Positions 55,923 through 64,000 of a DNA stretch of 64,000 nucleotides are shown here, in pieces. A program made the translations under genes and the position numbers. Each line of letters starts with the position of its first letter. Positions within the stretch are counted from its first letter, which is position 1. The notes beneath the pieces are model-generated. The model was not told the DNA's origin. It did not search any database and saw only the letters and a program-made list of their open reading frames with translations. Origin of the DNA: Misgurnus anguillicaudatus (taxonomy: Eukaryota; Chordata; Actinopteri; Cypriniformes; Cobitidae); assembly GCF_027580225.2 (NCBI RefSeq), contig NC_073341.2:12496001-12560000 (forward strand), given 5' to 3'.

Positions 55923-56060
55923 GGATAATGTTGAGGCAGCCGGTAGTTATTGGGAAATAAGCCCCGACAGTGTGATCAGGACCCGACGCGAAGCGGAGGG
56001 TCTTGTATCACACTGAAGGGGCTTATTTCCCAATAACTACCGGCTGCCTCTACATTATCC
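55923..56060. repeat. Inverted repeat, ~43-bp arms
   Basis: GGATAATGTTGAGGCAGCCG then GTAGTTATTGGGAAATAAGC is inverted in CTTATTTCCCAATAACTACC then GGCTGCCTCTACATTATCC. The core includes CAGTGTGAT/ATCACACTG and CGACGCGAAGCGGAGGG. A MITE-type hairpin downstream of dbnl exon 8. Confidence 0.88.
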
Positions 56061-57228
56061 CGCTTATTACACGGCTACTTGCCACATAAGAAAAAAAACT
56101 GGACATGAATATGAATTTGAAACATTTTATTGGCATATTTGTTTTAAATTAACATTTTTATCCTTCCTTCGGACTAGTTCGTATTGGTCACCGCATGTGC
56201 GTCCGATGAAACCATCTATACAACACTGTTTAACTTATGATTCACTACATGTTGGTGTCATTTATATAATATGCATGCGCCTATTTCCTACATAACACAG
56301 AAGTCTTACTTACCGCATGCAACTCATGACCCGGTTGGGACTTTTCAATTAAAAATCCACAGCATCAAACACACACGCAGAACTCCGCTGCTAATCCGGA
56401 TAATAAACTATATCCATTGTTTTCATAAGGCTGGATTTCTTCTCCTTACATCCAAAAACACACTTCTCTTTCGTGCCATTGTTGAGCTTTGAAATTAAAC
56501 AAAGCTGTCGTGTGATGTGATGTTTGTAAGTTCTAGCGTCTCCCACTGATTGACGGATGGGCGGGGTTTTCCGGGAGAACTGCCCATATAAAGAAGTGAT
56601 GCGTATAGAAACCCCTGAAACGTCAGCTGGACCTGTAATTGAAAAAACTTTCTGAAACTTGTATGAACCCTGGCGAAGTGCATTCGGCACAGAAATACTC
56701 TGTAACACACCCAACTGCTTTTTTGACACTTTGTCTACATTTAGCATGAGGAAACAACTCTATAACTGTGTAAATAAGTCAGAATGCATGAAATCCCATT
56801 GAACCAAAGCCTTAATGGGTGCACAGAAACACACAAGACTATATTTGGCTGGTTTTCATGCAAGTGCTGCGCAGACCGATTGGTGTATGACATCATAGTA
56901 TCGCAATCCAAAATCATACACGGATCGATCTGTGAAGTGCCACGTCGTATTGTAGTGTTGAGCACACCCCTGTTGTTTTAATCAAGTCACATTTTTGGCT
57001 TACATTATAATGTAACGATTTTAAAACTTTATTTCATGACGTCGGAGGGATGCTCCGATCAGGATTTTTGCAGCCGATACCGATAACCGTTTCGTTATCT
57101 TCGTGATTGGCCGATTCCGAAACCGATTTTTTTTTAGCTGATATGCAAGCTCTTTGATGACTGTAACTGTTAACATTTTTTTTAGATAAAGTAATACCAC
57201 AGATGTTGCTGTATTACTTGCAGTAATT
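56061..57228. other. Stretch after dbnl exon 8, no recognised exon
   Basis: No further dbnl exon (Pro-rich or SH3) could be found. ATGCTCCGATCAGGATTTTT, then GCAGCCGATACCGATAACC, at 57050-57090 is like one end of a hAT-type fish element. Short open frames on both strands have no family features. Confidence 0.5.
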
Positions 57229-59257
57229 AGGGGTCAAGCCACGAAGTGGCGTAGACACCTATTGTTATTGTTAGTTTTCTTATTATTATTATTCATCCTT
57301 GTTCTTCCGCCATTGAAGTCAATGGCAGCCCATAGAACCGTACGTAGGAAAGTTATGAAATTTGGCACACATGTAGAGGACAGTCTTAGAAGTTATTATA
57401 GCAACATTGGTGTGTCTAACTCAAACCCTCTAGCGCCACCAACAGTCCAAAAATCCACTTATGTTCATGCTCACAACTTCTGACCCGTGAGTCCTAGAAA
57501 CTAAATTCTTCTTTCCTCTGAATCCTTGGCTCATGATGATTCAATTGCACACATTGATGTCATTTGTGTCATGCACATCTTTCCGCCATTTTGAATTTTC
57601 CGTAAAACCTACTTTTGCGAACTCCTCCTAGACCGTTTGTCCGATTTGCATGTCATTTGGTATGTAGCATCTAGAGACACCCCAGACAAAAAGTTATCAA
57701 AAGCTTTTTGATAGACCAATGCGTTCTTGTATAAATTTACAACATATATGGCGGCGAGCACGCCAAAACGGACGTGAGGCCCTATCGTCGCAAAACTTTA
57801 TTGTATCGACACGAAACTTGGTATATGTCATTACAGTCATGACCTGAGGGTGCCTGCAACGTTTCGTCACAGCGCCACCTAGTGGTCACGAGATTCGAAA
57901 AATGCCTATTTTCGCTTATAACTACTTCAAACTTGAGTCTAAAATCACGAAGGTGGTCTTGTTAGATTCCTTGAGGCATGCCGAGTCAAATGATACCAAA
58001 CGGTTTTCGGTCGGCCATTTTGGGTGTCGGCCATTTTGAATTTTCTCATTAAGTTCAGTATTTCACAAACAGAATGGCGTATCGCTACGAAATTTGGCAT
58101 GGTTCATCAGTGACATGTTCTGAGCGCACCTATAAATCTTTAGGACAGCGCCACCTAGTGGTCAGGATATGTAAATAAATTGTTTAAAATCTTTATTTCA
58201 TTTGATTAAATTGCCACACTGACATGAGACTTCACTCTATTGATTCCTTGGCTCGTGCTGAGTCCGACTGTACCAAATATGTCTGAGTCAAACCTACTTC
58301 CTGTCGGCCATTTTGAATTATATTGAACACCTACTTTTTCGAACTCCTCCTAGAGCGCTCGTTTGATTGGCTTGATTTTTGGTAGGCATCATCTAGAGAC
58401 ACTCCAGACAAAAAGTTATCAAAAGCTTTTCGGTAGACCTATCCGTTGTCGTATAACGCATCAAAGAATGCGAGGGCGAGCACCCCAAAATGTGTTTGAG
58501 CCTGTATCTTCACAAAACTTTTGTGTATTAATATGAGACTTAGTATATGTCATAACAGTGATGACCTGAGGGTGCATGCACAATTTCGTCACACTGCCCC
58601 CTACTGGTCACGAGATATAAAAAATGTCTATTTTTGCTTATAACTACTGCAAACTTGAATGTAAAATTATGAGACCGGTCTTGTTAGATTTCGTTAGGCA
58701 TGCCGAGTCAAACGATACCAAATGGTTTTTGGTCGGCCATTTTGTGTGTCGGCCATTTTGAATTTTTCTTTAAGTTCAAGTATTTCAGAAACGCAATTGC
58801 GTATTGTTATGAAACTTGGTATGGTTCATCAGCAACATGTTCTGGGAGGACTTGTCAACTTTTTGGCGCCCCCTAGTGGTCAAGAGATTTGAAGCTATAT
58901 CTCTGCATCTCTTTATCGTATTTACACCAAATTTGGTGGGTGTCATCACAATCAAGACCTGAGTCACAATTTATTGTTTGGTCAGTGCCCCCTAGTGGTC
59001 AAGTCATTTAAGGCTATATCTCCCTATCGGTTTATCGTATTTACACTAAATTTTGTATGTGTCATCACAGTCATGACCTGAGGCACCATCTATTGTTTCG
59101 TCAAAGTGCCACCTAGTGGTCTCAAGATACAAGAAAATTACTATTTTTTTCATAAAACAAATGCAAACTTAGATCTTAAATCATGACAGTCATCACGTAT
59201 GAATCATTTTTTGCCATGTTTGGCTTGACCCCGGTATCGCTGCTTGAAGCTATATTT

Positions 59258-59566
59258 AGGGGTCAAGCCCCGAAGGGGCGTAGAACCCTATTGTTATTGT
59301 TAGTTTTCTTATTATTAGGGGTCAAGCCCCGAAGGGGCGTAGAACCCTATTGTTATTGTTAGTTTTCTTATTATTATTATTATTAGGGGTCAAGCCCCGA
59401 AGGGGCGTAGAACCCTATTGTTATTGTTAGTTTTCTTATTATTATTAGGGGTCAAGCCCCGAAGGGGCGTAGAACCCTATTGTTATTGTTAGTTTTCTTA
59501 TTATTAGGGGTCAAGCCCCGAAGGGGCGTAGAACCCTATTGTTATTGTTAGTTTTCTTATTATTAT
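59258..59566 (+). repeat. Five-fold tandem copy of the array head (59-68 bp)
   Basis: AGGGGTCAAGCCCCGAAGGG starts at 59258, 59317, 59385, 59447 and 59506. Each is followed by GCGTAGAACCCTATTG, TTATTGTTAGTTTTC and a variable TTATT run. The last copy leads into the second full unit. The variable TTA runs explain the uneven period. Confidence 0.95.
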
Positions 59567-61278
59567 TATTATTATTATTATTATTCTTCTTCCTCGTTCT
59601 TCCACCCAAAAGTCAATGGCAGCCCATAGAACCGTACATAGGAAAGTTATGAAATTTGGCACACATGTAAAGGACAGTCTCAGAAGTTACTATAGCAACA
59701 TTGGTGTGTCTGACTCAAACCCTCTAGCGCCACCAACAGTCCAAAAATCCACTTATGTTCATGCTCATAACTTCTGACCCGTGAGTCCTAGAAACTAAAT
59801 TCTTGTTTCCTCTGAATCCTTTGCTCATGATGATTCAATTGCACACATTGATGTCATTTGTGTCATGCACATCTTTCCGCCATTTTGAATTTTCCGTAAA
59901 ACCTACTTTTTCGAACTCCTCCTAGACCGTTTGTCCGATTTTCATGTCCTTTGGTATGTAGCATCTAGAGGCACCCCAGACAAAAAGTTATCAAAAGCTT
60001 TTTGATAGACCAATGCATTCTCGTACAAATTTCCAACATATATGGCGGCGAGCACGCCAAAACGGACGTGAGGCCGTATCTTCGCAAAACTTTATTGTAT
60101 CGACACGAAACTTGGTATATGTCATTACAGTCATGACCTGAGGGTGCCTGCAACGTTTCGTCACAGCGCCACCTAGTGGTCACGAGATTCGAAAAATGCC
60201 TATTTTCGCCTATAACTACTTCAAAGTTGAGTCTAAAATCATGAAGTTGGTCTTGTTAGATTCCTTGAGGCATGCCGAGTCAAACGATACCAAACGGTTT
60301 TCGGTCGGCCATTTTGGGTGTCGGCCATTTTGAATTTTCTCATTAAGTTCAGTATTTCACAAACAGAATGGCGTATCGCTACGAAATTTGGCATGGTTCA
60401 TCAGTGACATGTTCTGAGCGCACCTATAAATCTTTAGGACGGCGCCACCTAGTGGTCAGGATATGTAAATAAATTGTTTAAAATCTTTATATCATTTGAT
60501 TAAATTGCCACTATGACATAAGACTTCACTCTATTGATTCCTTGGCTCATGCTGAGTCCGACTGTACCAAATATGTCTGAGTCAAACCTACTTCCTGTCG
60601 GCCATTTTGAATTATATTGAACACCTACTTTTTCGAACTCCTCCTAGAGCGCTCGTGTGATTGGCTAGATTTTTGGTATGCATCATCTAGAGACACTCTA
60701 GACAAAAAGTTATCAAAAGCTTTTCGGTAGACCTATTTGTTGTCTTATAACGCATCAAAGAATGCGAGGGCGAGCACGCCAAAATGTGTTTGAGCCTGTA
60801 TCTTCGCAAAACTTTTGTGTATTAATATGAGACTTGGTATATGTCATAACAGTGATGACCTGAGGGTGCATGCACCATTTCGTCACACTGCCCCCTACTG
60901 GTCACGAGATATAAAAAATGTCTATTTTTGCTTATAACTACTGCAAACTTGAATGTAAAATTATGATAGTGGTCTTGTTAGATTTCGTGAGGCATGCCGA
61001 GTCAAACGATACCAAATGGTTTTTGGTCGGCCATTTTGTGTGTCGGCCATTTTGAATTTTTCTTTAAGTTCAAGTATTTCAGAAACGCAATTAAGATTGT
61101 TATGAAACTTGGTATGGTTCATCAGCAACATGTTCTGGGAGGACTTGTAAACTTTCAGGTGCCCCCTAGTGGTCAAGAGATTTGAAGCTATATCTCTGCA
61201 TCTCTTTATCGTATTTACACCAAATTTGGTGGGTGTCATCACAATCAAGACCTGAGTCACAATTTTTTTTTTGGTCAG

Positions 61279-61755
61279 TGCCCCCTAGTGGTCAAGTTAT
61301 TTAAGGCTATATCTCTGCATCTCTTTATTGTATTTACACCAAATTTGGTGGGTGTCATCACAATCAAGACCTGAGTCACAATTTATTTTTTGGTCAGTGC
61401 CCCCTAGTGGTCAAGTCATTTAAGGCTATATCTCTGCATCTCTTTATTGTATTTACACCAAATTTGGTGGGTGTCATCACAATCAAGACCTGAGTCACAA
61501 TTTATTATTTGGTCAGTGCCCCCTAGTGGTCAAGTCATTTAAGGCTATATCTCCGTATCGCTTTATTGTATTTACACCATATTTGGTGGGTGTCATTACA
61601 ATCAAGACCCGAGTCACAATTTATTGTTTGGTCAGTGCCCCCTAGTGGTCAAGTCATTTAAGGCTATATCTCCGTATCGCTTTATTGTATTTACACTAAA
61701 TTTGGTATGTGTCATCACAGTCATGACCTGAGGCACCATCTATTGTTTCGGCAAA
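61279..61755 (+). repeat. 119-bp subrepeat expansion in the second array unit
   Basis: GTGCCCCCTAGTGGTCAAGT recurs at 61279, 61398, 61517 and 61636, each followed by TATTTAAGGCTATATCTC-like and ACACCAAATTTGGTGGGTGT blocks. Units one and three carry only one such module (near 58985 and 63621). This accounts for the extra length of unit two. Confidence 0.9.
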
Positions 61756-61901
61756 GCGCCACCTAGTGGTCTCAAGATACAAAAAAATTGCTATTTTTTC
61801 ATAAAACTGATGCAAACTTAGATCTTAAATTATGACAGTCATCACGTATGAATCGATTTTGGCCATGTTTGGCTTGACCCCGGTATCGCTGCTTGCAGCT
61901 A

Positions 61902-61932
<31 letters not shown>

Positions 61933-64000
61933 GTTTCCTCTTCCGCCATTGAAGTCAATGGCAGCCCATAGAACCGTACGTAGGAAAGTTATGAAATTTG
62001 GCACACATGTAAAGGACAGTCTCAGAAGTTACTATAGCAACATTGGTGTGTCTGACTCAAACCCTCTAGCGCCACCAACAGTCCAAAAATCCACTTATGT
62101 TCATGCTCACAACTTCTGACCCGTGAGTCCTAGAAAATAAATTCTTGTTTCCTCTGAATCCTTGGCTCATGATGATTCAAATGCACACATTGATGTCATT
62201 TGTGTCATGCACATCTTTCCGCCATTTTGAATTTTCCGTAAAACCTACTTTTTCGAACTCCTCCTAGACCGTCCGTCGGATTTGCATGTCCTTTGGTATG
62301 TAGCATCTAGAGACACCCCTGACAAAAAGTTATCAAAAGCTTTTTGATAGACCAATGCGTTCTCATATAAATTGACAATATATATGGCGGCGAGCACGCC
62401 AAAACGGACGTGAGGCCGTATCTTCGGAAAACTTTATTGTATCGACACGAAACTTGGTATATGTCATTACAGTCATGACCTGAGGGTGCCTGCAACGTTT
62501 CGTCACAGCGCCACCTAGTGGTCACGAAATTCAAAAAATGCCTTTTTTTGCTTATAACTACTTCAAACTTGAGTCTAAAATCATGAAGGTGGTCTTGTTA
62601 GATTCCTTGAGGCATGCCGAGTCAAACGATACCAAACGGTTTTCGGTCGGCCATTTTGGGTGTCGGCCATTTTGAATTTTCTCATTAAGTTCAGTATTTC
62701 ACAAACAGAATGGCGTATCGCTACGAAATTTGGCATGGTTCATCAGTGACATGTTCTGAGCGCACCTATAAATCTTTAGGACAGCGCCACCTAGTGGTCA
62801 GGATATGTAAATAAATTGTTTTAAATCTTTATATCATTTGATTCAATTGCCACTATGACATAAGACTTCACTCTATTGATTTCTTGGCTGATGCTGAGTC
62901 CGACTGTACCAAATATGTCTGAGTCAAACCTACTTCCTGTCAGCCATTTTGAATTTAATTGAACACCTACTTTTTCGAACTCCTCCTAGAGCGCTCGTGT
63001 GATTGGCTTGATTTTTGGTATGCATCATCTAGAGACACTCCAGACAAAAAGTTATCAAAAGCTTTTCGGTAGACCTATCCGTTGTCGTATAACGCATCAA
63101 AGAATGCGAGGGCGAGCACGCCAAAATGTGTTTGAGCCTGTATCTTCGCAAAACGTTTGCGTATTAATATGAGACTTGGTATATGTCATAACAGTGATGA
63201 CCTGAGGGTGCATGCAACATTTCGTCACACTGCCCCCTACTGGTCACGAGATATAAAAAATGTCTATTTTTGCTTATAACTACTGCAAACTTGAATGTAA
63301 AATTATGAGACTGGTCTTGTTAGATTTCTTGAGGCATACCGAGTCAAACGATACCAAATGGTTTTTGGTCGGCCATTTTGTGTGTCGGCCATTTTGAATT
63401 TTTTCTTTAAGTTCAAGTATTTCAGAAACGTAATTGGGTATTGTTATGAAACTTGGTATGGTTCATCAGCAACATGTTTTGGGAGGACTTGTAAACTTTT
63501 TGGCGCCCCCTAGTGGTCAAGAGATTTGAAGCTATATCTCTGCATCTCTTTATCGTATTTACACCAAATTTGGTGGGTGTCATCACAACCAAGACCTGAG
63601 TCACAATTTATTGTTTGGTCAGTGCCCCCTAGTGGTCAAGTCATTTAAGGCTATATCTCCATATCGGTTTATCGTATTTACACTAAATTTGGTATGTGTC
63701 ATCACAGTCATGACCTGAGGCACCATCTATTGTTTCGGCACAGCGCCACCTAGTGGTCTCAAGATACGAAAAAAGTGCTATTTTTTTCATAAAACTAATG
63801 CAAACTTAGATCTTAAATCATGACAGTCATCACGTATGAATCATTTTTTGCCATGTTTGGCTTGACCCCGGTATCGCTGCTTGCAGCTATATTTATTAGG
63901 GGTCAAGCCCCGAAGGGGCGTAGAACCCTATTGTTATTGTTAGTTTTCTTATTATTATTCTGTTTCTTGTTCTTCCGCCATTGAAGTCAATGGCAGCCCA

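Larger units (their letters stand above)
57229..64000 (+). repeat. Tandem array of 2.0-2.4-kb units (three full plus the start of a fourth)
   Basis: Units: 57229-59257, 59506-61907, 61908-63896 (without the usual head) and 63898-64000 (cut by the window end). Taken at the shared word GGCAGCCCATAGAACCGTAC the spacing is 2294, 2342 and 2032 bp. Each unit starts AGGGGTCAAGCCCCGAAGGG (CCACGAAGTGG in the first), has a TTATTA run, then modules each ending in GCGCCACCTAGTGGTC or GCCCCCTAGTGGTC, and closes GGCTTGACCCCGGTATCGCT then GCTTGCAGCTATATTTA. GGGGTCAAGCC near the start and GGCTTGACCCC near the end are inverse 11-mers. The short frames on both strands recur in every unit and look like repeat sequence, not genes. 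It probably lies in a dbnl intron. Confidence 0.92.

Noticed and set aside
55534..57228. Search for dbnl exon 9 and the SH3 exons
   Set aside because: No acceptor followed by a matching open frame was seen; the stretch is repeat-like. The exons are expected beyond the window.
57229..64000. Possible CRISPR-like or protein-coding array
   Set aside because: The periods (2 kb, 119 bp, 59-68 bp) and diverged modules do not fit a CRISPR, the host is a vertebrate, and recurrent short frames on both strands follow from repeat copying.

Overview
The window is nuclear DNA of a ray-finned fish, most likely a cyprinid. This rests on long introns with GT/AG borders, AT-rich DNA packed with microsatellites, and very many small inverted-repeat (TIR) transposons of types familiar from cyprinid genomes. 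Nothing prokaryotic or viral is visible. All gene models come from reading splice sites and homology by eye.

Two intact protein genes lie head to tail on the + strand. (1) ube2d4, a ubiquitin-conjugating E2: seven coding exons from 11951 to 32951 encode a complete 147-residue protein with catalytic Cys85. (2) dbnl (drebrin-like/mAbp1): eight coding exons from 38510 to 55533 give the first 250 residues, namely the ADF-H domain and the start of the coiled coil. The C-terminal part with the SH3 domain must lie beyond position 64000. UBE2D4 and DBNL are also near neighbours on human 7p13, so the pair looks like conserved synteny.

Two gene relics lie upstream. At 224-2010 (+) there are degenerate exons resembling the fish Pim-like kinase family, including a locally triplicated ~176-bp exon unit. 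At 6679-7193 (-) there is a two-exon fragment resembling the N-terminus of the centrosomal LRR protein CEP78, with one frameshift and stop.

Most of the rest is transposon-derived. Three elements have perfect 8-bp target duplications, diagnostic of hAT insertions (13371-14468, 24807-26110, 31346-32616). Seven unrelated MITE families share TTAAAG ends flanked by TTAA, the signature of Xenopus T2/Kolobok elements. Other items are palindromic elements, a nested TIR insertion, a LINE endonuclease fragment, a Tc1-like transposase relic, a tRNA-derived SINE and large CA/TA arrays. From 57229 to the window end, probably inside a dbnl intron, there is a tandem array of 2.0-2.4-kb units whose 59-68-bp head is itself repeated five times.

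I found no operon-like or defence-like system. The most unusual items are the CEP78-like relic, the 57-64 kb array, the convergence of many MITE families on one terminus, and a ZNF143-type motif in the ube2d4 promoter region.
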